From positions 1 through 64,000 of the forward strand of contig JAMCWK010000101.1 in assembly GCA_023481105.1 (NCBI GenBank): a stretch of 64,000 bases of DNA. The letters are read 5' to 3'. The first letter of the stretch is position 1. The number at the start of each line of letters is the position of its first letter. The position numbers and the translations under genes were made by a program. The DNA comes from Acidobacteriota bacterium. GTDB taxonomy: Bacteria > Acidobacteriota > Terriglobia > Acidiferrales > UBA7541. The notes beneath the pieces are model-generated. The model ran no database searches and was not told the DNA's origin. It worked only from the letters and a program-made list of their open reading frames with translations. Positions 9,357-16,669 of the stretch are shown here, in pieces.

Positions 9357-11156
9357 ATGAGGAAGTTAATTCCCAGTGTTCTCGTCCTGCTTTTGCTCGC
9401 CGGGCCGGGATGGGCGCAGAGCTCTAATGCCAATATTCCCCCGCAGCAAACACCCACACCCGATGATCCAGCGAAACTTCGGCAGGAAATTGAACAACTC
9501 AAACTAGTGATCCAACAACTGGAAAACCGCGTGGCAGCGCAGGAAAAGACCACGCAGCAGGCCGCCGCTCCGGCAGCGAAAGAAAAGGACAAGACCGAAG
9601 AGCTGACGGTGACGGTGCAAGAGCTAGAGAAGCGCGTTTCGGAGACGGAAAAGCAGGGGGCGCTGGATCGCGTGCGCCTCACCGGCGATTACCGCTTCGA
9701 GGCCCATTCCATCTGGGGCAAAGTGCCTTCGCACTTTGACGGCATGGAACTGCAAAACCTGCTGGTCAAGACGATGTTTGCGATGAACATCCTCGGCGCG
9801 CCGCCGACGAGCATCGCGCAAATCAACAACACCGTTTCCAGCAACTACGCGGGCTACCAGCAATTCACAAACAATCTGACGTTCAGCCAATTGCAGGCGG
9901 CCATGGCGTCGTTTCCTCCGGCCTTGCAGCAGCAACTGTTCGGCATGCTGATGCCCTCCACGTTTGTTCCTTCCTACAAAGACAACAACAAAATCATGTA
10001 CACGAACCGCGTGCGGCTGAACTTCGACGCCAAGGTGGCGGACAACGTCAGCTTCGCCGGGCGGTTGAGCATGTACAAAGTGTTCGGCGATTCTACCGGC
10101 GTGCAAGTGTTTAATGGGCAGCCCAACACGCTCAACATCGACGGAACCACCGGGGGCGTCCCGAACTCCGACCAGGTGCGTGTGGAGCGCGCGTATTTCA
10201 GTTGGAACAACATCGGCGGATCGAAATTGTATCTTTCCATTGGCCGCCGTCCTTCCACCTACGGCCCGCCGATGAATTTCCGCCAGGACGAGTTGCGCGG
10301 CGGCACGCCTTCGGGCGCGCTGATCGATTACCAGTTCGACGGCATCACCGTCGGCTACAAATTCAACGACAACATGGTCTGGCGGCTGTGCTACGGGCTG
10401 GGCTACGAGTCCGGGTTCGGCAACGGCAACCTGCTCAAGATGCCGCAGGACCGGCTGAAGGATGTGCACTTCCTCGGCGCGAACCTCGACTTCTGGACCT
10501 CGGAGAGGACGCTGCTACAAGCAACGTACGCGCACGCCTTCAACGTCACCGACGGCTTTAACGGCCTGGTGGTGATGCCGCGAAATCCGCTGACCGGCGA
10601 TCCCATCACCGGCCCGGCTGTGCTGCGTTTCACGCCTTCCACGAACCTGGGTGAAATCAACTTGTTCGGGGTGAACTTCACGCGGAAACAGGGACCCGTG
10701 GATCTGTACGTCAGCGGGAACTACTCCGGCACGCGGCCCAACGGGAAAACCACGCCGTTCGGCGGGATGATGTCCGATCCGTTCGAGACACCGGTGAACC
10801 GCAACGGCTTCATGGTGCTGGCCGGCTTGCGCTATAACTTCCCGAATGATGAGCGGACCAAGATGGGCTTCGAGTTCAACCACGGCAGCAAGTACTGGTT
10901 CAATTTTGCCCAGGCCGAGGACGACATCATCGCACCGAAGACGAACACGCGCGGGCAGGTGTATGAGACCTACTTCACCCACCGCATCAATGAGCGGTTC
11001 ATCTTCAAAGCTGACTTCATCAAGTATGCCTACACCTACTCCGGTTCGGGGTGGCACCTCGGTGCGCCGAAGAAGCTGGACACGAATCCCATCCTGGGAT
11101 TCCCAACCTACAGCGACGCCTTCAAGCTCTCGATGGGCTTGATTGCAAGGTTCTAA
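9357..11156 (+). CDS. Outer-membrane beta-barrel (DUF3373/porin-like) with N-terminal coiled coil
   Basis: Predicted 599-residue outer-membrane protein. A signal peptide (about 1-20, ending GWAQ) is followed by a coiled-coil stretch with heptads (about 35-100, LRQEIEQLKLVIQQLENRV). A long barrel region then alternates short strands and Gly/Asn turns and ends in ...LIARF; the terminal Phe is the usual assembly signal of outer-membrane barrels. The layout resembles DUF3373-type proteins found beside respiratory molybdoenzymes and cytochromes, and coiled-coil barrels of the OprP/SLH type are an alternative. GGAGG 8 bases upstream sets the ATG. As first gene of the operon it could pass substrate, or hold a cytochrome, for the downstream oxidoreductase. 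Confidence 0.75.
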   Translation: MRKLIPSVLVLLLLAGPGWAQSSNANIPPQQTPTPDDPAKLRQEIEQLKLVIQQLENRVAAQEKTTQQAAAPAAKEKDKTEELTVTVQELEKRVSETEKQGALDRVRLTGDYRFEAHSIWGKVPSHFDGMELQNLLVKTMFAMNILGAPPTSIAQINNTVSSNYAGYQQFTNNLTFSQLQAAMASFPPALQQQLFGMLMPSTFVPSYKDNNKIMYTNRVRLNFDAKVADNVSFAGRLSMYKVFGDSTGVQVFNGQPNTLNIDGTTGGVPNSDQVRVERAYFSWNNIGGSKLYLSIGRRPSTYGPPMNFRQDELRGGTPSGALIDYQFDGITVGYKFNDNMVWRLCYGLGYESGFGNGNLLKMPQDRLKDVHFLGANLDFWTSERTLLQATYAHAFNVTDGFNGLVVMPRNPLTGDPITGPAVLRFTPSTNLGEINLFGVNFTRKQGPVDLYVSGNYSGTRPNGKTTPFGGMMSDPFETPVNRNGFMVLAGLRYNFPNDERTKMGFEFNHGSKYWFNFAQAEDDIIAPKTNTRGQVYETYFTHRINERFIFKADFIKYAYTYSGSGWHLGAPKKLDTNPILGFPTYSDAFKLSMGLIARF

Positions 11157-11220
11157 AGAACCTGTGACCGGGGCCGCGCAACGCCGGCCCCGGTTACACA
11201 ACAGACAATCGGAGGTTGTC

Positions 11221-11571
11221 ATGAACAAAAAAAGGACTTTGAAAGACACCATTAAACTTCTCGCAGTGACCATCATCCTGGCGCTGAGCGTGACGGTCGC
11301 GTGGAGCAAGCCGAAAGGTAACGAGACGAAGGGACGCTTCTACTTCAAGCAGACCTGCAAGAGCTGCCATGCGAAAGGCGCATCAGGAGGGGAAATCACT
11401 CCCATGAGCAAGACGCAGGCACAGTGGGAGCGGTACTTCACGGCTGGGAAACACAATAAAGGTACGGAGCTTCTCTCCAAGCACCTTAAAGCGGAGCAAC
11501 TGAATGACGCGTGGGTCTATCTGGTTAACCACGCCGTGGATTCACCACAGCCGGAAACCTGCGGGAAGTGA
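11221..11571 (+). CDS. Exported monohaem cytochrome c
   Basis: Predicted 116-residue periplasmic c-type cytochrome. A signal peptide (hydrophobic about 12-28, ending VAWS) precedes one haem motif CKSCH; the Met of ITPMSK is a plausible sixth ligand. A C-terminal helix of the type 'WVYLVNHAVD' follows. GGAGG lies just before the ATG at 11221. Position between the barrel protein and the molybdenum subunit suggests it carries electrons between the periplasmic enzyme and another partner. A longer reading from 11143 would start inside the previous gene and lacks a signal peptide at its N-terminus. Confidence 0.88.
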   Translation: MNKKRTLKDTIKLLAVTIILALSVTVAWSKPKGNETKGRFYFKQTCKSCHAKGASGGEITPMSKTQAQWERYFTAGKHNKGTELLSKHLKAEQLNDAWVYLVNHAVDSPQPETCGK

Positions 11572-11609
11572 CCGGACGAAATTCGTTCGCGAGAGACCGC
11601 GAGGAGCAT

Positions 11610-13784
11610 ATGGATCGGCGGAAATTCTTGAAAGTGGCAGCAGGAGGCGCGGCCGGGGCCGGCGTGGCCACGACTGGCTTCCTGCTCACCACGGCGGGAG
11701 AAAAGCCGGCTTCAGTCGTGGCGCGGCGCGAGGTGCCCACCACCTGCGAGATGTGCGTGAACAAGTGTTCCATGATCGCGGTGGTGGAAGATGGCGTCAT
11801 CAAGAAGCTGAATCCCAACCCGGAAAACCCGAAGTCACGCGGCATGCTTTGCGCCCGCGGAAACGCTGGAATTCAGCAGGTGTACGACCCCTCGAGGCTG
11901 AAGCGGCCGTTGATCCGTGTGGGAGCGCGCGGCGAAGGAAAATGGCGTCCGGCGAGCTGGGAAGAAGCGTTTGATTTCGCGGCGCAAAAACTGGCCGCTG
12001 TGAAAGAAAAATACGGCCCGCAGGGATCCCTGTGGTCCTCGACGGAGAGTTTTCAGGAGAGCTTTTTCAAGAGCCTGGGGTTGGCCTTTGGGTCGCCCAA
12101 CGTGGAGCGGCATCCGACGCTGTGCCTCGCATCCGTCAACCTGGCGTACTCGCTCACGTACGGCACGATGCCGTCGTTCGATCTGCAAAACGCGAAGTAC
12201 ATCATCATTTCCGGCGCGAACCGCTTGGAATCATTCATCACCCCGGACACCATGGACCTGATCCAGTCGGCCACAGATCGCAAGGCCCGGCTGATTTATC
12301 TCGACCCGCGCTTCACGGTCACGGCTGCGAAAGCAGACGAATGGTATCCCATCAAACCGGGCACCGACTTGGCCTTTATTCTGGCCATGCTGCGCGTCAT
12401 CGTTGAAGAAGACCGCTTCGACAAGGAATTTGTCTCCACTTACTGCGTGGGATTCGAACAGCTCGCCGAGCATGTGAAGCCGTTCACCCCGGAATGGGCG
12501 GCGTTCGAAACAGAAATTCCCGCGAAAGAAATCGTTCGCATTGCGCGCGAATTCTCGGATGCGGCGCCGCGCGCCGTGTATTACGCCGGGCGCCGTTCTT
12601 CCTGGTACCGCGACGATTTTTCCATGCGCCGCGCGCAGGCCATTCTGAATGCCATTGTCGGAAGCTGGGATCGCCAGGGCGGGATGGTGCCCAATGGCAA
12701 GGTGGAGCTGGGAGAATTGCTCTTCCTGCCGTGGGACGATCCCGTGGCGCCGCGCGCGGACGAAATGGACAAAAACTTTCCCCTCGCCGCCAAGGGCGAC
12801 GGCGCTTATTTGACACTCCGCGAAAACGTTCTCGCCGGCACTCCCTATCCTGTAAAAGCCTGGATGGTCCACAAGCAGGATCCCATGAACATGCTGCCGG
12901 ACCAGGCGAAAACCATCCGCATGATCGAGCAGATGGATTTCATCGGCGTCATTGACATTCAGATGAGCGACACCGCCTGGTACGCCGACGTGATCTTCCC
13001 GGAGTCCACCTTTCTGGAGCGGCAGGACCCGGTGGAAATCCTTCCCGGCATCTGGCCCGTCGTGGTTATGCGCCAGCCGGTGATCCCACCGCTTCACGAC
13101 ACGAAACCTACGCTGGAAATTGTCCAGGGTTTGGCGAAACGGTTGAACCTGTCTCAGTATTTCGACTACACCATCGAGCAGTGGGTCCATGAACAGGTGA
13201 AAGATCTTCCCGTGAACTTACCGCTCGAGCATTTGAAACAGCACGGGGTGTACGTGCCTCCGGGCTTCCCGAAATACGGAACCACGCTGAAGCCGGAGCA
13301 TCGCTTCGTCACCAAGTCCGGCAAGATCGAACTTTTTTCCGAGCGGCTCAAGGAAGCGGGTTACGATCCGCTGCCGGTTTATCAGTCGCCTCAGCAACCG
13401 CCGGCGGGCAAGCTCCGCCTGATCCTGGGACGCCGAGCGTACATCACGCAGGCCAACAGCACCAACAACCCCTGGCTAAGTTCTTTCCAGCCGGAAAATG
13501 ATCTCTGGCTGCACCCGACGGTCGCGGAAAACATGGGCATTCAAGATGGAGACAAGGTCGAGGTCTCCAGCAGCGTGGGCACGGTGCGCCTGAAAAGCCG
13601 GGTCACGCAGGAAATCCGTCCAGACTGTGTATTCATGCTCCACGGATACGGCAAGCGTTCCAAGTGGCAAAGGCTGGTGTACGGCGTGGGTGCGGCCGAT
13701 GCACAAATTCTGGAGACGGCGTGGGACAAAGTATCCGGCGGCGCTGCGTTCCACGAAACGTTCGTGAAAGTAAGAAAGGTATAG
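11610..13784 (+). CDS. Tat-exported molybdopterin oxidoreductase catalytic subunit (PsrA/PhsA-like)
   Basis: Predicted 724-residue periplasmic catalytic subunit of a DMSO-reductase-family enzyme. It begins MDRRKFLKVAAGG, a Tat signal (RRKFLK). The [4Fe-4S] site reads C-x2-C-x3-C-x27-C (CEMCVNKC ... MLCARG). The conserved HPTLCLASVN supplies a probable Cys ligand to Mo, as in polysulfide/thiosulfate reductases. A molybdopterin-dinucleotide-binding C-terminal domain (RLILGRRAYITQANSTNNPW) completes it. Length fits PsrA/PhsA (about 750) better than TtrA or ArrA. The ATG at 11610 (GAGGAG upstream) gives the Tat signal at the N-terminus; a GTG at 11568 overlapping the previous stop would bury it. 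Polysulfide, thiosulfate, arsenate or a reverse (oxidase) reaction all remain possible. Confidence 0.88.
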   Translation: MDRRKFLKVAAGGAAGAGVATTGFLLTTAGEKPASVVARREVPTTCEMCVNKCSMIAVVEDGVIKKLNPNPENPKSRGMLCARGNAGIQQVYDPSRLKRPLIRVGARGEGKWRPASWEEAFDFAAQKLAAVKEKYGPQGSLWSSTESFQESFFKSLGLAFGSPNVERHPTLCLASVNLAYSLTYGTMPSFDLQNAKYIIISGANRLESFITPDTMDLIQSATDRKARLIYLDPRFTVTAAKADEWYPIKPGTDLAFILAMLRVIVEEDRFDKEFVSTYCVGFEQLAEHVKPFTPEWAAFETEIPAKEIVRIAREFSDAAPRAVYYAGRRSSWYRDDFSMRRAQAILNAIVGSWDRQGGMVPNGKVELGELLFLPWDDPVAPRADEMDKNFPLAAKGDGAYLTLRENVLAGTPYPVKAWMVHKQDPMNMLPDQAKTIRMIEQMDFIGVIDIQMSDTAWYADVIFPESTFLERQDPVEILPGIWPVVVMRQPVIPPLHDTKPTLEIVQGLAKRLNLSQYFDYTIEQWVHEQVKDLPVNLPLEHLKQHGVYVPPGFPKYGTTLKPEHRFVTKSGKIELFSERLKEAGYDPLPVYQSPQQPPAGKLRLILGRRAYITQANSTNNPWLSSFQPENDLWLHPTVAENMGIQDGDKVEVSSSVGTVRLKSRVTQEIRPDCVFMLHGYGKRSKWQRLVYGVGAADAQILETAWDKVSGGAAFHETFVKVRKV

Positions 13785-13794
13785 GGAAGCGGCC

Positions 13795-14346
13795 ATGGCA
13801 GCTCGCGCGAAACGCTACGCACTGGTGATTGACGCGCGAAAGTGCATCAACTGCAAAGCGTGTGTCGTGGCTTGCCGCGCGGAAAACGGCGTGCCGCTCG
13901 GGAAAAGCCGCAACTGGATCAATGAAGAAATCCGCGGAGAATATCCGCGCTTGTTGGCCACTTTCGAACCGGAGCAGTGCCATCACTGCCAGGATCCCGC
14001 TTGCGTGCGCGTGTGTCCCACCGGCGCGTCCCGGCAGCGCCCGGATGGTGTCGTAGTGATCAATCAGAGCGATTGCGTCGGCTGCCGCTACTGCATGATC
14101 GCGTGTCCTTACGATGCGCGGTTTTTCCGCGAGGATAGCGGCGTGGTGGAGAAGTGCGATCTGTGCGCCAGCCGCCTGGACCGGGGTGAGCTCCCGGCAT
14201 GCGTGGAAACTTGTCCCTCCAAGCTGCGCGTCTTCGGCGACATGAACGATCCCAGCAGTGACATCGCCAAGTTGCTGGCGACCCGGCAGTATCGCGTCAA
14301 GAAGGAAGAAGCGGGCACGAACCCGCGCATCTTTTACCTGTTGTAA
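13795..14346 (+). CDS. Four-cluster ferredoxin subunit (PsrB/NrfC/DmsB-like)
   Basis: Predicted 183-residue electron-transfer subunit with four [4Fe-4S] sets: CINCKACVVAC, CHHCQDPACVRVCP, CVGCRYCMIACP and the split CDLC...CVETCP. It passes electrons between the molybdopterin subunit and the membrane NrfD subunit. It has no signal peptide of its own, as usual for subunits carried out by a Tat partner. It lies 10 bases after the catalytic gene and 13 bases before the NrfD gene. Length and cluster layout are typical for the family. Confidence 0.93.
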   Translation: MAARAKRYALVIDARKCINCKACVVACRAENGVPLGKSRNWINEEIRGEYPRLLATFEPEQCHHCQDPACVRVCPTGASRQRPDGVVVINQSDCVGCRYCMIACPYDARFFREDSGVVEKCDLCASRLDRGELPACVETCPSKLRVFGDMNDPSSDIAKLLATRQYRVKKEEAGTNPRIFYLL

Positions 14347-14359
14347 GAGGCCGCCTGCG

Positions 14360-15319
14360 ATGAAGACAATTGAGTGGGGATTTCTGATCGTCAGCTACCT
14401 GTTCCTCGGGGGGCTTTCCGCGGGCCTTTTTTTTGCCTCGGGGCTTGCTGCTCTCCTTCAAAAAAACGAGCAGTCCGGAACGGATCGGATTGCGCGTTTC
14501 GGCGCATTGCTCGCGCCGTTGCCGGTGGCCGTCGGATGCCTGCTGCTGGTCTTCGATCTTGGAAAGTGGTATCGCTTCTACAAGCTGTTCCTTCATTTCG
14601 AATGGACCAGTCCCATGTCCATCGGCGCGTGGCTGCTGCTGGCTTTTTCTGTGGTTTCACTTTTGTGCGCCTATGCCTGGGTACCACAGGAGTGGCGCGA
14701 GCGCTTCTTTGCTGCGCTGCCGCCACGCCTGGCATTTCTTCGTCGTGTGAATCGCGATTTTTCCGCGTGGCGAAAACCGCTGGCACTGATTGGCTTGCCG
14801 ATGGCTGTGGGTGTGGGCATCTATACGGGAGTTTTGCTGGGCGCCGTGCAATCGCGGCCGTTTTGGAATACGAACCTGGTCGCGCAGATGTTCCTGTTTT
14901 CCGCACTGTCCAGCGGTTGTGCCGCGTTGATTCTCACGATCATCTTCAGCAAGGGCTCGCCGGAAGTTGCGGAGCTTCGCTTGCTCTACATGCTGGATAT
15001 TTGCTTTCTGGCTCTGGAGTTCTTCATTGTCGTTCCGTACATGATCCACGGGCAGTTGTCGGTGCAGGCGGTGCGCGAATCTCTCCATCTTATTCTGGGC
15101 GGGCCATTCACGGTGGTCTTTTGGGTTTTCTTTCTGGGGTTGGGGTTGCTTCTTCCCTTGGGCATTGAAATCCGCGAGACGATGCCCGCACTGTTGCGGA
15201 ACGGCAGGTTCCACTACAATAAGCACCTGACCGCAGTTACGGCTGTGCTGGTGCTTTCGGGCGGTTTTCTACTGCGGTACGTATTTGTGTTCGCCGGGCA
15301 GATGAGTGCGTTCAAGTGA
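14360..15319 (+). CDS. NrfD/PsrC-type quinone-interacting membrane subunit
   Basis: Predicted 319-residue integral membrane protein with eight or nine hydrophobic helices, starting MKTIEWGFLIVSYLFLGGLSAG, which matches the first helix of NrfD/PsrC proteins ('...FLGGLSAG...'). It should exchange electrons between the quinone pool and the FeS subunit. The ATG at 14360 opens directly into helix 1. A longer frame from 14258 overlaps the ferredoxin gene in another frame and is not supported. This completes a three-subunit Psr-like enzyme (A, B, C in order). Confidence 0.92.
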   Translation: MKTIEWGFLIVSYLFLGGLSAGLFFASGLAALLQKNEQSGTDRIARFGALLAPLPVAVGCLLLVFDLGKWYRFYKLFLHFEWTSPMSIGAWLLLAFSVVSLLCAYAWVPQEWRERFFAALPPRLAFLRRVNRDFSAWRKPLALIGLPMAVGVGIYTGVLLGAVQSRPFWNTNLVAQMFLFSALSSGCAALILTIIFSKGSPEVAELRLLYMLDICFLALEFFIVVPYMIHGQLSVQAVRESLHLILGGPFTVVFWVFFLGLGLLLPLGIEIRETMPALLRNGRFHYNKHLTAVTAVLVLSGGFLLRYVFVFAGQMSAFK

Positions 15320-15364
15320 AACCATCGGCGCTCTGGAGGTTGTCAAATCGCCGCGAGGGCAGCA

Positions 15365-15700
15365 ATGAAAAAGACAGTCAGCAAGGACATTGATGAAGAG
15401 ATTTACGAGCGGCAAGTGCGAATCTGTAAAGCATTTGCCAACCCCATCCGTCTGCGAATACTAGACTTGCTTTCCAATGGTGCGCAGAGTGGCGCGGCTT
15501 TGCAGGGCGCGCTGGGAATCTCGACCCCAAACCTTTCGCAGCACCTCGCTGTGCTCAAGGCGGCAGGTGTCGTCACCACGCATCGCAAAGGCAAACAAAT
15601 CCATTGCTCCTTGACCATGCCGGAAGTGAAGCAGGCCTGCCAGCTCATCCGGGATGTGTTGCGCGCCCAAATTCGGAACGGCCAAAAGCTCCGCGTGTAA
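15365..15700 (+). CDS. ArsR/SmtB-family transcriptional regulator
   Basis: Predicted 111-residue winged-helix repressor. It contains FANPIRLRILDLLSNG (first helix and turn), the recognition helix STPNLSQHLAVLKAAG, and the wing VVTTHRKGKQIHCSLT. It carries three Cys (residues 21, 81, 92), of which 21 and 92 flank the DNA-binding core. Such pairs sense metalloids or persulfide in some relatives. There is no classical ELCVCDL metal box. It has its own ribosome site (GAGGGCAGCA) and lies 45 bases after the NrfD gene, so it may be the last gene of the operon and its autoregulator. The ligand is unknown. Confidence 0.9.
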   Translation: MKKTVSKDIDEEIYERQVRICKAFANPIRLRILDLLSNGAQSGAALQGALGISTPNLSQHLAVLKAAGVVTTHRKGKQIHCSLTMPEVKQACQLIRDVLRAQIRNGQKLRV

Positions 15701-15721
15701 GGCATTTCCAGCCAATCCCTA

Positions 15722-15906
15722 CTGTAGGCAAAATTGTAGCTGTCGCTGCACCCTGAAACACCACGAAACAACACAAGACAACAAGTACTAGGCAAACGAA
15801 ACAGCACCAAACACTTCGAAACAACACCTGACAACACGCCACAACAAGCGCTAGAATCTGCTTTGCAAGCAGGGGGTCGCCGGTTCGATCCCGGTCACGT
15901 CCACCA
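15722..15906. repeat. Att copy 1: conserved arm plus tRNA-Ala 3' fragment (right end of island I)
   Basis: The arm (15722-15857) starts CTGTAGGCAAAATTG and contains direct decamers of the form GAAACANCAC at 15755, 15765, 15798 and 15818, plus GACAACA variants. It ends in GCGCTAGAAT. The tRNA fragment (15858-15906) is identical to the last 49 bases of the intact tRNA-Ala, including CCA. The 5' half of the tRNA is missing. The arm recurs at 22554, 44688 and 57320. Repeated decamers beside a crossover core are what tyrosine-integrase arm sites look like. Confidence 0.9.
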
Positions 15907-15980
15907 ATTATTTTCAATTAGATACGTCTTCGAATTCTCCGGGCAAGCCAACCGCCTGCTTTCGACCCAGGTGGCCTACA
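15907..15980. repeat. Left arm of island II
   Basis: A ~74-base sequence after the tRNA fragment that aligns with 8642-8713 and 44873-44940: shared ATACGTCTTCGAATTCTCC, CAAGCCAACCGCCTG and CCCAGGTGG. The following ~210 bases up to 16190 hold no gene I can support and probably contain the operon promoter. Confidence 0.82.
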
Positions 15981-16190
15981 CCGCAGTTTCAAACAACGTC
16001 TCGCAAGATCTTGTTTCCATTAGGCGTGCGGGCGAACCGCGCCCACAACTCAGGAAAGAAGAGGATTCTTGATTCACAAATTTATCTACACTTGGCGATG
16101 GCCAGCTGTCATCAATCTCAGCCTGGGCAGGCTGTAGAACACTTTAGATGCTTGACGCCGTGCAGACTTGTCGCCGACAATGATTTGACC

Positions 16191-16598
16191 ATGCGTCGCG
16201 CTTGGGCGGCTCAGACAATTCTAACGGTACTTCTGGCGTTCGTCGGAGCGCCGTTTCTCCATTTTCATTTGGCGGACAACCATGGCTCCGATGGCCAGCT
16301 CACGCGCGGGCATGAAACTATTGTCCATGCGCATCTTCCCGAGGGTGACGTTGCTCCAGATGCGACCGGCGAACATGACGCTGAACTCTCTCGCGCCAGC
16401 CACGATGCGAAGTCTCTGGAAGTTTTCGCTGCCGTTCCGAATAATGCCTCAGTTCTTTTATTGCCGTTTTTGGCTGCCTCGCGGATTGAGTTAGCCCCTG
16501 CCCCGATTTCGGTTGAGCGTTTGGCTCTGCAATCTGTCACGCCGACGCACGATCCACCGCTTCTTGATTCCACGGGCTCAAGAGCCCCTCCTGCATAA
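16191..16598 (+). CDS. Small exported His-rich protein upstream of the efflux operon
   Basis: Predicted 135-residue protein with an N-terminal hydrophobic signal or anchor (about 5-24) and a His/Asp/Glu-rich stretch (FHLADNHGSD, HETIVHAHLPEG, EHDAELSRASHD) that could bind metal. A second hydrophobic patch (VLLLPFLAAS) follows. Similar small proteins often precede CusCBA-type operons, which supports a periplasmic metal-handling role, but I know no named family. The start is the ATG at 16191. A longer frame from 16011 lacks a signal sequence and runs through the att arm. Confidence 0.55.
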   Translation: MRRAWAAQTILTVLLAFVGAPFLHFHLADNHGSDGQLTRGHETIVHAHLPEGDVAPDATGEHDAELSRASHDAKSLEVFAAVPNNASVLLLPFLAASRIELAPAPISVERLALQSVTPTHDPPLLDSTGSRAPPA

Positions 16599-16669
16599 CC
16601 CTGCCTGACGCCCGCCTCTGGCGGCGCGCGCACGTGTGTCTCAATCCTAAATTGATTGCGAGGTGCAGG

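Larger units (their letters stand above)
8642..15906. mobile_element. Island I: tRNA-Ala-bounded insert with a Psr/Phs-type molybdoenzyme operon
   Basis: A 7.3-kb segment bounded on the left by the intact tRNA-Ala and on the right by a 49-nt copy of the tRNA 3' end (15858-15906). Just inside the left boundary is a ~70-nt arm shared with islands II and IV; just inside the right boundary is the ~135-nt arm shared by all four. The cargo is one co-oriented set: barrel protein, monohaem cytochrome, molybdopterin, FeS and NrfD subunits, and an ArsR regulator. No recombinase gene is present. Being nearest the intact tRNA, it is probably the most recent insertion, if insertion always occurs at the tRNA. 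Confidence 0.8.

Noticed and set aside
15755-15850. AAACAACAC-type repeats as a CRISPR array
   Set aside because: Units are only ~10 bases, irregularly spaced and degenerate, with no unique spacers of constant length and no cas genes.
15858-15906. tRNA-like sequences at 15858, 22683, 44824 and 57454 as further tRNA-Ala genes
   Set aside because: They lack the acceptor 5' strand, the D-arm and most of the 5' anticodon stem; only the last 49-51 bases are present, so they cannot fold as tRNA.
15645-15917. Minus-strand frame reading GRDRDRTGDPLLAKQ, with a similar one at 44770-45030
   Set aside because: It is the antisense translation of the tRNA-Ala 3' fragment and its arm, a well-known false protein in automated annotation. 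It has no ribosome site and the same peptide appears at several att copies.
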